DNA of 64,000 nt from positions 61,323,832 to 61,387,831 of the forward strand of contig OX578283.1 of the NCBI GenBank assembly GCA_951217055.1. The letters are read 5' to 3'. The notes beneath the pieces were generated by a model. It made no database searches, was not told the DNA's origin, and saw only the letters and a program-made list of their open reading frames with translations. The translations under genes and the position numbers were made by a program. The DNA comes from Gerris lacustris (lineage: Eukaryota; Arthropoda; Insecta; Hemiptera; Gerridae). Shown in pieces: positions 12,021 to 26,130 of this stretch (position 1 is the stretch's first letter; the number at the start of each line of letters is the position of its first letter).

Positions 12021-13007
12021 ATTGGAAAGAAACAATTGCTGATTGCCAATAAACATTGATTTTAAATCAGTAAACAGATTGACAATAAAATTGATGTGTA
12101 TAAATTTAAAAATGTGTCAAAAAATTAAAACATTTACCTGTTTCCTGTCATTTTAACTTCTTTCTAAGTGAGAAACAATACTAAGATAAATAAGGAACAT
12201 TAATTTTATAGGAATTCGAAATAGGAAATATTATATGAACAAAAAATAGATATAATAACTCCATCCTCCATGGAGAACATAATATTATGTATCTAATAAA
12301 AGAAAACAAATGATTATTTAAATAGCTTTTCATCGAAGTATTTACCAACTAACAGCTGTTCTTAAATTACTTTTTCTTAATGATAGAAAACACACAAAGA
12401 CAATTAATCTTTTAAATAATGCACTAGCACTAATAGAGTACTTTACGTTAAAGATTTCTAAGTAGAAAGAATTCTAAATTAAGCCCTTTAGCAAGAAAAG
12501 GGCAAGGTCTTACTTCTAAACACTGTCAGCTAAAAAAAAAAAAAAAAAAAAAAAAAAAACATACAAAGGAACTTGAGTTCTTGTATCGAAGTCTAGTTAA
12601 GTTTGTAAAGGAAGGGCTATTGGTTTCCGTGTTGGACTTTATTGTCGCTAGGGCTATAGGGCTATCGGTAAGGGCTAACTTTGCATGCCCTTCCCGCTTC
12701 AGTCTATTACTAACCTTCTTGCATAGAACATCAAATTATTTATCTTTTTTTTTTTCGTAGTATAGCTTAAATGTAAATAGTTTTTGCTTATAATTTTAAT
12801 CGTTGATAATTTAACTTATGCTTTGACGTTGAACATTTTAAATTAGTATAATTTTAAATTATTATTGTGTTTGTATGAATTTAATTAATTGAAAATATTT
12901 TTAGGTTCGTGAAATTGTTTTTGTCGTTTGCTTAAGTAAACAAAGTTACAATTATTTATAATTTTTTAAGTTTTTGGTAGTTTTCATACTACGGAAAGTT
13001 AAATTTT
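12021..13007. other. Noncoding AT-rich region with a poly(A) tract
   Basis: An A run of about 28 at 12532-12559 may be the tail of a retroposed copy. A short 'gggctatagggctatcggtaagggctaa' type direct repeat lies at about 12650-12690. No exon seen. Confidence 0.5.
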
Positions 13008-13145
13008 AATTTAAATCACATTATAATTATTATTAACTACGGGAATCCCGGCACAGGATTATAATTATTATTAATCCCGGCACAGGAGTGTATTTTTCAC
13101 TGTCTGTTTCCCGTAGTTAATAATAATTATAATGTGATTTAAATT
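13008..13145. repeat. 38-bp perfect inverted repeat (related copy at 45780)
   Basis: Arms 13008-13045 and 13108-13145 are exact reverse complements (aatttaaatcacattataat ... cgggaa). The spacer contains a duplicated 'cccggcacagga'. The right half reappears, imperfectly, at 45778-45845, so this is a dispersed repeat family caught in head-to-head arrangement. Confidence 0.9.
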
Positions 13146-15548
13146 ATTTATAATTTTATTGTACAATTATTTATTAAACATTCCAACAATATAATACAAG
13201 GGGTTACACAGACACACATAATAAATAAATATTTTTTAAAATATTGTTAAAGTTAATAACATTAAAATTAAGGAGGCTAGTTTTTATGCGTGCATACATG
13301 CTTCCAATTGCTTACTTAAGTTTCACAAAATCGATTGTCATAACAATTTTAAAGTTTACAACATAATCAAATTGTGATAGATAAGAATACATTTTTTAAT
13401 GTATACAATGTTACGAGTGTATGCGAAAATTGAAAAAAAAATTGGATACTACTTATTTATTAGTGTTTAATAAACTCTGCGCATGAAAACCATATTGATA
13501 TTGTATGCGCACACACTCTATACAATTTTTAGTAAAATTATAATATAGGAGGCTATATTTCTACATGTATACAATATTTTAATTGTATAAAAGTTTTACA
13601 AATAGTTTTCATTGTTATTAATAAGGCTAGATTTCTAAATGTACACAATATTTTGATTGTATTCATGTTTTACAGCTAGTTTTCATTGTTATTAATGAGG
13701 CTAGATTTCTAAATTTATACAATATTTTGATTGTATACATGTTTTACAGCTAGTTTTCATTGTTATTAATGACGCTAGATTTCTAAATTTATACAATATT
13801 TTGATTGTATACATGTTTTACAGCTAGTTTTCATTGTTATTAATGAGGCTAGATTTCTAAATTTATACAATATTTTGATTGTATACATGTTTTACAGCTA
13901 GTTTTCATTGTTATTAATGACGCTAGATTTCTAAATTTATACAATATTTTGATTGTATACATGTTTTACAGCTAGTTTTCATTGTTATTAATGAGGCTAG
14001 ATTTCTAAATTTATACAATATTTTGATTGTATTCATGTTTTACAGCTAGTTTTCATTGTTATTAATGAGGCTAGATTTCTAAATGTACACAATATTTTGA
14101 TTGTATACATGTTTTACAGCTAGTTTTCATTGTTATTAATAAGGCTAGATTTCTAAATGTACACAATATTTTGATTGTATACATGTTTTACAACTAGTCT
14201 TCATTGTTATTAATAAGGCTAGATTTCTAAATGTACACAATATTTTGATTGTATACATGTTTTACAGATAGTTTTCATTGTTATTAATGAGGCTAGATTT
14301 CTAAATGTACACAATATTTTGATTGTATACATGTTTTACAACTAGTTTTCATTGTTATTAATAAGGCTAGATTTCTAAATGTACACAATATTTTGATTGT
14401 ATACATGTTTTACAGCTAGTTTTCATTGTTATTAATGAGGCTAGATTTCTAAATGTACACAATATTTTGATTGTATACATGTTTTACAACTAGTTTTCAT
14501 TGTTATTAATAAGGCTAGATTTCTAAATGTACACAATATTTTGATTGTATACATGTTTTACAGCTAGTTTTCATTGTTATTAATGAGGCTAGATTTCTAA
14601 ATGTACACAATATTTTGATTGTATACATGTTTTACAACTAGTTTTCATTGTTATTAAGGAGGCTAGATTTCTAAATTTATACAATATTTTGATTGTATAC
14701 ATGTTTTACAACTAGTTTTCATTGTTATTAATAAGGCTAGATTTCTAAATGTACACAATATTTTGATTGTATACATGTTTTACAGCTAGTTTTCATTGTT
14801 ATTAATAAGGCTAGATTTCTAAATGTACACAATATTTTGATTGTATACATGTTTTACAACTAGTTTTCATTGTTATTAATAAGGCTAGATTTCTAAATGT
14901 ACACAATATTTTGATTGTATACATGTTTTACAGCTAGTTTTCATTGTTATTAAGGAGGCTAGATTTCTAAATGTACACAATATTTTGATTGTATACATGT
15001 TTTACAGCTAGTTTTCATTGTTATTAAGGAGGCTAGATTTCTAAATGTACACAATATTTTGATTGTATACATGTTTTACAACTAGTTTTCATTGTTATTA
15101 AGGAGGCTAGATTTCTAAATGTACACAATATTTTGATTGTATACATGTTTTACAACTAGTTTTCATTGTTATTAATAAGGCTAGATTTCTAAATGTACAC
15201 AATATTTTGATTGTATACATGTTTTACAACTAGTCTTCATTGTTATTAAGGAGGCTAGATTTCTAAATGTACACAATATTTTGATTGTATACATGTTTTA
15301 CAGATAGTTTTCATTGTTATTAATGAGGCTAGATTTCTAAATGTACACAATATTTTGATTGTATACATGTTTTACAACTAGTTTTCATTGTTATTAATAA
15401 GGCTAGATTTCTAAATGTACACAATATTTTGATTGTATACATGTTTTACAGCTAGTTTTCATTGTTATTAATGAGGCTAGATTTCTAAATGTACACAATA
15501 TTTTGATTGTATACATGTTTTACAACTAGTTTTCATTGTTATTAATAA

Positions 15549-17768
15549 GGCTAGATTTCTAAATGTACACAATATTTTGATTGTATACATGTTTTACAAC
15601 TAGTCTTCATTGTTATTAAGGAGGCTAGATTTCTAAATGTACACAATATTTTGATTGTATACATGTTTTACAGCTAGTTTTCATTGTTATTAATAAGGCT
15701 AGATTTCTAAATGTACACAATATTTTGATTGTATACATGTTTTACAACTAGTTTTCATTGTTATTAATAAGGCTAGATTTCTAAATGTACACAATATTTT
15801 GATTGTATACATGTTTTACAACTAGTCTTCATTGTTATTAAGGAGGCTAGATTTCTAAATGTACACAATATTTTGATTGTATACATGTTTTACAGCTAGT
15901 TTTCATTGTTATTAATAAGGCTAGATTTCTAAATGTACACAATATTTTGATTGTATACATGTTTTACAGATAGTTTTCATTGTTATTAATGAGGCTAGAT
16001 TTCTAAATGTACACAATATTTTGATTGTATACATGTTTTACAGATAGTTTTCATTGTTATTAATGAGGCTAGATTTCTAAATGTACACAATATTTTGATT
16101 GTATACATGTTTTACAACTAGTTTTCATTGTTATTAATAAGGCTAGATTTCTAAATGTACACAATATTTTGATTGTATACATGTTTTACAGCTAGTTTTC
16201 ATTGTTATTAATAAGGCTAGATTTCTAAATGTACACAATATTTTGATTGTATACATGTTTTACAACTAGTCTTCATTGTTATTAATGAGGCTAGATTTCT
16301 AAATGTACACAATATTTTGATTGTATACATGTTTTACAGCTAGTTTTCATTGTTATTAATAAGGCTAGATTTCTAAATGTACACAATATTTTGATTGTAT
16401 ACATGTTTTACAACTAGTTTTCATTGTTATTAATAAGGCTAGATTTCTAAATGTACACAATATTTTGATTGTATACATGTTTTACAGATAGTTTTCATTG
16501 TTATTAATGAGGCTAGATTTCTAAATGTACACAATATTTTGATTGTATACATGTTTTACAACTAGTTTTCATTGTTATTAATAAGGCTAGATTTCTAAAT
16601 GTACACAATATTTTGATTGTATACATGTTTTACAACTAGTCTTCATTGTTATTAAGGAGGCTAGATTTCTAAATGTACACAATATTTTGATTGTATACAT
16701 GTTTTACAACTAGTCTTCATTGTTATTAAGGAGGCTAGATTTCTAAATGTACACAATATTTTGATTGTATACATGTTTTACAGCTAGTTTTCATTGTTAT
16801 TAATAAGGCTAGATTTCTAAATGTACACAATATTTTGATTGTATACATGTTTTACAACTAGTTTTCATTGTTATTAATAAGGCTAGATTTCTAAATGTAC
16901 ACAATATTTTGATTGTATACATGTTTTACAACTAGTCTTCATTGTTATTAAGGAGGCTAGATTTCTAAATGTACACAATATTTTGATTGTATACATGTTT
17001 TACAGCTAGTTTTCATTGTTATTAATAAGGCTAGATTTCTAAATGTACACAATATTTTGATTGTATACATGTTTTACAGATAGTTTTCATTGTTATTAAT
17101 GAGGCTAGATTTCTAAATGTACACAATATTTTGATTGTATACATGTTTTACAGATAGTTTTCATTGTTATTAATGAGGCTAGATTTCTAAATGTACACAA
17201 TATTTTGATTGTATACATGTTTTACAACTAGTTTTCATTGTTATTAATAAGGCTAGATTTCTAAATGTACACAATATTTTGATTGTATACATGTTTTACA
17301 GCTAGTTTTCATTGTTATTAATAAGGCTAGATTTCTAAATGTACACAATATTTTGATTGTATACATGTTTTACAACTAGTCTTCATTGTTATTAATGAGG
17401 CTAGATTTCTAAATGTACACAATATTTTGATTGTATACATGTTTTACAGCTAGTTTTCATTGTTATTAATAAGGCTAGATTTCTAAATGTACACAATATT
17501 TTGATTGTATACATGTTTTACAACTAGTTTTCATTGTTATTAATAAGGCTAGATTTCTAAATGTACACAATATTTTGATTGTATACATGTTTTACAGATA
17601 GTTTTCATTGTTATTAATGAGGCTAGATTTCTAAATGTACACAATATTTTGATTGTATACATGTTTTACAACTAGTTTTCATTGTTATTAATAAGGCTAG
17701 ATTTCTAAATGTACACAATATTTTGATTGTATACATGTTTTACAACTAGTCTTCATTGTTATTAAGGA
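15549..17768. repeat. Tandem duplication of a 15-monomer block (2 x 1110 bp) inside the satellite
   Basis: When each monomer is scored by its variant sites, monomers in 15549-16658 and 16659-17768 give the same ordered series of 15 types. The following four monomers start the series again, offset by one. This is a higher-order repeat unit produced by recent unequal exchange. Confidence 0.8.
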
Positions 17769-20700
17769 GGCTAGATTTCTAAATGTACACAATATTTTGA
17801 TTGTATACATGTTTTACAGCTAGTTTTCATTGTTATTAATAAGGCTAGATTTCTAAATGTACACAATATTTTGATTGTATACATGTTTTACAACTAGTTT
17901 TCATTGTTATTAATAAGGCTAGATTTCTAAATGTACACAATATTTTGATTGTATACATGTTTTACAACTAGTCTTCATTGTTATTAAGGAGGCTAGATTT
18001 CTAAATGTACACAATATTTTGATTGTATACATGTTTTACAGCTAGTTTTCATTGTTATTAATAAGGCTAGATTTCTAAATGTACACAATATTTTGATTGT
18101 ATACATGTTTTACAACTAGTTTTCATTGTTATTAATGAGGCTAGATTTCTAAATGTACACAATATTTTGATTGTATACATGTTTTACAGCTAGTTTTCAT
18201 TGTTATTAATAAGGCTAGATTTCTAAATGTACACAATATTTTGATTGTATACATGTTTTACAACTAGTTTTCATTGTTATTAATAAGGCTAGATTTCTAA
18301 ATGTACACAATATTTTGATTGTATACATGTTTTACAGCTAGTTTTCATTGTTATTAATGAGGCTAGATTTCTAAATGTACACAATATTTTGATTGTATAC
18401 ATGTTTTACAACTAGTTTTCATTGTTATTAATAAGGCTAGATTTCTAAATGTACACAATATTTTGATTGTATACATGTTTTACAACTAGTCTTCATTGTT
18501 ATTAATGAGGCTAGATTTCTAAATGTACACAATATTTTGATTGTATACATGTTTTACAGCTAGTTTTCATTGTTATTAATAAGGCTAGATTTCTAAATGT
18601 ACACAATATTTTGATTGTATACATGTTTTACAGCTAGTTTTCATTGTTATTAATGAGGCTAGATTTCTAAATGTACACAATATTTTGATTGTATACATGT
18701 TTTACAACTAGTTTTCATTGTTATTAATAAGGCTAGATTTCTAAATGTACACAATATTTTGATTGTATACATGTTTTACAGCTAGTTTTCATTGTTATTA
18801 ATAAGGCTAGATTTCTAAATGTACACAATATTTTGATTGTATACATGTTTTACAACTAGTTTTCATTGTTATTAATAAGGCTAGATTTCTAAATGTACAC
18901 AATATTTTGATTGTATACATGTTTTACAGCTAGTTTTCATTGTTATTAATGAGGCTAGATTTCTAAATGTACACAATATTTTGATTGTATACATGTTTTA
19001 CAACTAGTTTTCATTGTTATTAATGAGGCTAGATTTCTAAATGTACACAATATTTTGATTGTATACATGTTTTACAACTAGTCTTCATTGTTATTAATGA
19101 GGCTAGATTTCTAAATGTACACAATATTTTGATTGTATACATGTTTTACAGCTAGTTTTCATTGTTATTAATGAGGCTAGATTTCTAAATGTACACAATA
19201 TTTTGATTGTATACATGTTTTACAGCTAGTTTTCATTGTTATTAATGAGGCTAGATTTCTAAATGTACACAATATTTTGATTGTATACATGTTTTACAGC
19301 TAGTTTTCATTGTTATTAATAAGGCTAGATTTCTAAATGTACACAATATTTTGATTGTATACATGTTTTACAACTAGTTTTCATTGTTATTAATAAGGCT
19401 AGATTTCTAAATGTACACAATATTTTGATTGTATACATGTTTTACAACTAGTTTTCATTGTTATTAATGAGGCTAGATTTCTAAATGTACACAATATTTT
19501 GATTGTATACATGTTTTACAGCTAGTTTTCATTGTTATTAAGGAGGCTAGATTTCTAAATGTACACAATATTTTGATTGTATACATGTTTTACAGCTAGT
19601 TTTCATTGTTATTAATAAGGCTAGATTTCTAAATGTACACAATATTTTGATTGTATACATGTTTTACAACTAGTTTTCATTGTTATTAATAAGGCTAGAT
19701 TTCTAAATGTACACAATATTTTGATTGTATACATGTTTTACAGCTAGTTTTCATTGTTATTAATGAGGCTAGATTTCTAAATGTACACAATATTTTGATT
19801 GTATACATGTTTTACAACTAGTTTTCATTGTTATTAATGAGGCTAGATTTCTAAATGTACACAATATTTTGATTGTATACATGTTTTACAACTAGTCTTC
19901 ATTGTTATTAAGGAGGCTAGATTCCTAATTGTATACAATATTTTGATTGTATACATGTTTTACAGATAGTTTTCATTGTTATTAAGGAGGCTAGATTTCT
20001 AAATTTATACAATATTTTGATTGTATACATGTTTTACAGCTAGTTTTCATTTTTATTAATGAGGCTAGATTTCTAAATGTATACAATATTTTGATTGTAT
20101 ACATGTTTTACAGATAGTTTTCATTGTTATTAATGAGGCTAGATTTCTAAATGTACACAATATTTTGATTGTATACATGTTTTACAGCTAGTTTTCATTG
20201 TTATTAATGAGGCTAGATTTCTAAATTTATACAATATTTTGATTGTATACATGTTTTACAACTAGTTTTCATTGTTATTAATAAGGCTAGATTTCTAAAT
20301 GTACACAATATTTTGATTGTATACATGTTTTACAACTAGTCTTCATTGTTATTAAGGAGGCTAGATTTCTAAATGTACACAATATTTTGATTGTATACAT
20401 GTTTTACAGCTAGTTTTCATTGTTATTAAGGAGGCTAGATTTCTAAATGTATACAATATTTTGATTGTATACATGTTTTACAACTAGTTTTCATTGTTAT
20501 TAATAAGGCTAGATTTCTAAATGTACACAATATTTTGATTGTATACATGTTTTACAGATAGTTTTCATTGTTATTAAGGAGGCTAGATTTCTAAATGTAC
20601 ACAATATTTTGATTGTATACATGTTTTACAACTAGTTTTCATTGTTATTAATAAGGCTAGATTTCTAAATGTACACAATATTTTGATTGTATACATGTTT

Positions 20701-20876
20701 TACAACTAGTTTTCATTGTTATTAATAAGGCTAGATTTCTAAATGTACACAATATTTTGATTGTATACATGTTTTACAACTAGTTTTCATTGTTATTAAT
20801 AAGGCTAGATTTCTAAATGTACACAATATTTTGATTGTATACATGTTTTACAACTAGTTTTCATTGTTATTAATAA

Positions 20877-23800
20877 GGCTAGATTTCTAAATGTACACAA
20901 TATTTTGATTGTATACATGTTTTACAACTAGTTTTCATTGTTATTAATAAGGCTAGATTTCTAAATGTACACAATATTTTGATTGTATACATGTTTTACA
21001 ACTAGTCTTCATTGTTATTAAGGAGGCTAGATTTCTAAATGTACACAATATTTTGATTGTATACATGTTTTACAGCTAGTTTTCATTGTTATTAATAAGG
21101 CTAGATTTCTAAATGTACACAATATTTTGATTGTATACATGTTTTACAACTAGTTTTCATTGTTATTAATAAGGCTAGATTTCTAAATGTACACAATATT
21201 TTGATTGTATACATGTTTTACAGATAGTTTTCATTGTTATTAATGAGGCTAGATTTCTAAATGTACACAATATTTTGATTGTATACATGTTTTACAACTA
21301 GTTTTCATTGTTATTAATAAGGCTAGATTTCTAAATGTACACAATATTTTGATTGTATACATGTTTTACAACTAGTCTTCATTGTTATTAAGGAGGCTAG
21401 ATTTCTAAATGTACACAATATTTTGATTGTATACATGTTTTACAGCTAGTTTTCATTGTTATTAATAAGGCTAGATTTCTAAATGTACACAATATTTTGA
21501 TTGTATACATGTTTTACAACTAGTTTTCATTGTTATTAATAAGGCTAGATTTCTAAATGTACACAATATTTTGATTGTATACATGTTTTACAACTAGTCT
21601 TCATTGTTATTAAGGAGGCTAGATTTCTAAATGTACACAATATTTTGATTGTATACATGTTTTACAGCTAGTTTTCATTGTTATTAATGAGGCTAGATTT
21701 CTAAATGTACACAATATTTTGATTGTATACATGTTTTACAACTAGTTTTCATTGTTATTAATAAGGCTAGATTTTTAAATGTACACAATATTTTGATTGT
21801 ATACATGTTTTACAACTAGTTTTCATTGTTATTAATGAGGCTAGATTTCTAAATGTACACAATATTTTGATTGTATACATGTTTTACAACTAGTTTTCAT
21901 TGTTATTAATAAGGCTAGATTTTTAAATGTACACAATATTTTGATTGTATACATGTTTTACAGCTAGTTTTCATTGTTATTAATGAGGCTAGATTTTTAA
22001 ATGTACACAATATTTTGATTGTATACATGTTTTACAGCTAGTTTTCATTGTTATTAATGAGGCTAGATTTCTAAATGTACACAATATTTTGATTGTATAC
22101 ATGTTTTACAGCTAGTTTTCATTGTTATTAATGAGGCTAGATTTCTAAATGTACACAATATTTTGATTGTATACATGTTTTACAGCTAGTTTTCATTGTT
22201 ATTAATAAGGCTAGATTTTTAAATGTACACAATATTTTGATTGTATACATGTTTTACAGCTAGTTTTCATTGTTATTAATAAGGCTAGATTTTTAAATGT
22301 ACACAATATTTTGATTGTATACATGTTTTACAGCTAGTTTTCATTGTTATTAATGAGGCTAGATTTCTAAATGTACACAATATTTTGATTGTATACATGT
22401 TTTACAGCTAGTTTTCATTGTTATTAATGAGGCTAGATTTCTAAATGTACACAATATTTTGATTGTATACATGTTTTACAACTAGTTTTCATTGTTATTA
22501 ATAAGGCTAGATTTCTAAATGTACACAATATTTTGATTGTATACATGTTTTACAGCTAGTTTTCATTGTTATTAATGAGGCTAGATTTCTAAATGTACAC
22601 AATATTTTGATTGTATACATGTTTTACAACTAGTTTTCATTGTTATTAATAAGGCTAGATTTCTAAATGTACACAATATTTTGATTGTATACATGTTTTA
22701 CAGCTAGTTTTCATTGTTATTAAGGAGGCTAGATTTCTAAATGTACACAATATTTTGATTGTATACATGTTTTACAGCTAGTTTTCATTGTTATTAATAA
22801 GGCTAGATTTCTAAATGTACACAATATTTTGATTGTATACATGTTTTACAACTAGTTTTCATTGTTATTAATAAGGCTAGATTTCTAAATGTACACAATA
22901 TTTTGATTGTATACATGTTTTACAGCTAGTTTTCATTGTTATTAAGGAGGCTAGATTTCTAAATGTACACAATATTTTGATTGTATACATGTTTTACAGC
23001 TAGTTTTCATTGTTATTAATAAGGCTAGATTTCTAAATGTACACAATATTTTGATTGTATACATGTTTTACAGCTAGTTTTCATTGTTATTAAGGAGGCT
23101 AGATTTCTAAATGTACACAATATTTTGATTGTATACATGTTTTACAGCTAGTTTTCATTGTTATTAATGAGGCTAGATTTCTAAATGTACACAATATTTT
23201 GATTGTATACATGTTTTACAACTAGTTTTCATTGTTATTAATAAGGCTAGATTTCTAAATGTACACAATATTTTGATTGTATACATGTTTTACAGCTAGT
23301 TTTCATTGTTATTAATGAGGCTAGATTTCTAAATGTACACAATATTTTGATTGTATACATGTTTTACAGCTAGTTTTCATTGTTATTAAGGAGGCTAGAT
23401 TTCTAAATGTACACAATATTTTGATTGTATACATGTTTTACAACTAGTTTTCATTGTTATTAATAAGGCTAGATTTCTAAATGTACACAATATTTTGATT
23501 GTATACATGTTTTACAACTAGTCTTCATTGTTATTAATGAGGCTAGATTTCTAAATGTACACAATATTTTGATTGTATACATGTTTTACAGCTAGTTTTC
23601 ATTGTTATTAATAAGGCTAGATTTCTAAATGTACACAATATTTTGATTGTATACATGTTTTACAACTAGTTTTCATTGTTATTAATAAGGCTAGATTTCT
23701 AAATGTACACAATATTTTGATTGTATACATGTTTTACAACTAGTCTTCATTGTTATTAAGGAGGCTAGATTTCTAAATGTACACAATATTTTGATTGTAT

Positions 23801-26130
23801 ACATGTTTTACAGCTAGTTTTCATTGTTATTAATAAGGCTAGATTTCTAAATGTACACAATATTTTGATTGTATACATGTTTTACAACTAGTTTTCATTG
23901 TTATTAATAAGGCTAGATTTCTAAATGTACACAATATTTTGATTGTATACATGTTTTACAGATAGTTTTCATTGTTATTAATGAGGCTAGATTTCTAAAT
24001 GTACACAATATTTTGATTGTATACATGTTTTACAACTAGTTTTCATTGTTATTAATAAGGCTAGATTTCTAAATGTACACAATATTTTGATTGTATACAT
24101 GTTTTACAACTAGTCTTCATTGTTATTAAGGAGGCTAGATTTCTAAATGTACACAATATTTTGATTGTATACATGTTTTACAGCTAGTTTTCATTGTTAT
24201 TAATAAGGCTAGATTTCTAAATGTACACAATATTTTGATTGTATACATGTTTTACAACTAGTCTTCATTGTTATTAATAAGGCTAGATTTCTAAATGTAC
24301 ACAATATTTTGATTGTATACATGTTTTACAACTAGTCTTCATTGTTATTAAGGAGGCTAGATTTCTAAATGTACACAATATTTTGATTGTATACATGTTT
24401 TACAGCTAGTTTTCATTGTTATTAATGAGGCTAGATTTCTAAATGTACACAATATTTTGATTGTATACATGTTTTACAACTAGTTTTCATTGTTATTAAT
24501 AAGGCTAGATTTTTAAATGTACACAATATTTTGATTGTATACATGTTTTACAACTAGTTTTCATTGTTATTAATGAGGCTAGATTTCTAAATGTACACAA
24601 TATTTTGATTGTATACATGTTTTACAACTAGTTTTCATTGTTATTAATAAGGCTAGATTTTTAAATGTACACAATATTTTGATTGTATACATGTTTTACA
24701 GCTAGTTTTCATTGTTATTAATGAGGCTAGATTTTTAAATGTACACAATATTTTGATTGTATACATGTTTTACAGCTAGTTTTCATTGTTATTAATGAGG
24801 CTAGATTTCTAAATGTACACAATATTTTGATTGTATACATGTTTTACAGCTAGTTTTCATTGTTATTAATGAGGCTAGATTTCTAAATGTACACAATATT
24901 TTGATTGTATACATGTTTTACAGCTAGTTTTCATTGTTATTAATAAGGCTAGATTTTTAAATGTACACAATATTTTGATTGTATACATGTTTTACAGCTA
25001 GTTTTCATTGTTATTAATAAGGCTAGATTTTTAAATGTACACAATATTTTGATTGTATACATGTTTTACAGCTAGTTTTCATTGTTATTAATGAGGCTAG
25101 ATTTCTAAATGTACACAATATTTTGATTGTATACATGTTTTACAGCTAGTTTTCATTGTTATTAATGAGGCTAGATTTCTAAATGTACACAATATTTTGA
25201 TTGTATACATGTTTTACAACTAGTTTTCATTGTTATTAATAAGGCTAGATTTCTAAATGTACACAATATTTTGATTGTATACATGTTTTACAGCTAGTTT
25301 TCATTGTTATTAATGAGGCTAGATTTCTAAATGTACACAATATTTTGATTGTATACATGTTTTACAACTAGTTTTCATTGTTATTAATAAGGCTAGATTT
25401 CTAAATGTACACAATATTTTGATTGTATACATGTTTTACAGCTAGTTTTCATTGTTATTAAGGAGGCTAGATTTCTAAATGTACACAATATTTTGATTGT
25501 ATACATGTTTTACAGCTAGTTTTCATTGTTATTAATAAGGCTAGATTTCTAAATGTACACAATATTTTGATTGTATACATGTTTTACAACTAGTTTTCAT
25601 TGTTATTAATAAGGCTAGATTTCTAAATGTACACAATATTTTGATTGTATACATGTTTTACAGCTAGTTTTCATTGTTATTAAGGAGGCTAGATTTCTAA
25701 ATGTACACAATATTTTGATTGTATACATGTTTTACAGCTAGTTTTCATTGTTATTAATAAGGCTAGATTTCTAAATGTACACAATATTTTGATTGTATAC
25801 ATGTTTTACAGCTAGTTTTCATTGTTATTAAGGAGGCTAGATTTCTAAATGTACACAATATTTTGATTGTATACATGTTTTACAGCTAGTTTTCATTGTT
25901 ATTAATGAGGCTAGATTTCTAAATGTACACAATATTTTGATTGTATACATGTTTTACAACTAGTTTTCATTGTTATTAATAAGGCTAGATTTCTAAATGT
26001 ACACAATATTTTGATTGTATACATGTTTTACAGCTAGTTTTCATTGTTATTAATGAGGCTAGATTTCTAAATGTACACAATATTTTGATTGTATACATGT
26101 TTTACAGCTAGTTTTCATTGTTATTAAGGA
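20877..26130. repeat. Duplicated 34-monomer segment inside the satellite, offset 37 monomers
   Basis: The segment 20877-23392 recurs at 23615-26130 (offset 2738 bp = 37 x 74). A rare 'gatttttaaatg' variant marks the same five monomers in each copy (e.g. 21771 and 24509). Only one scored monomer differs between copies. Confidence 0.8.
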
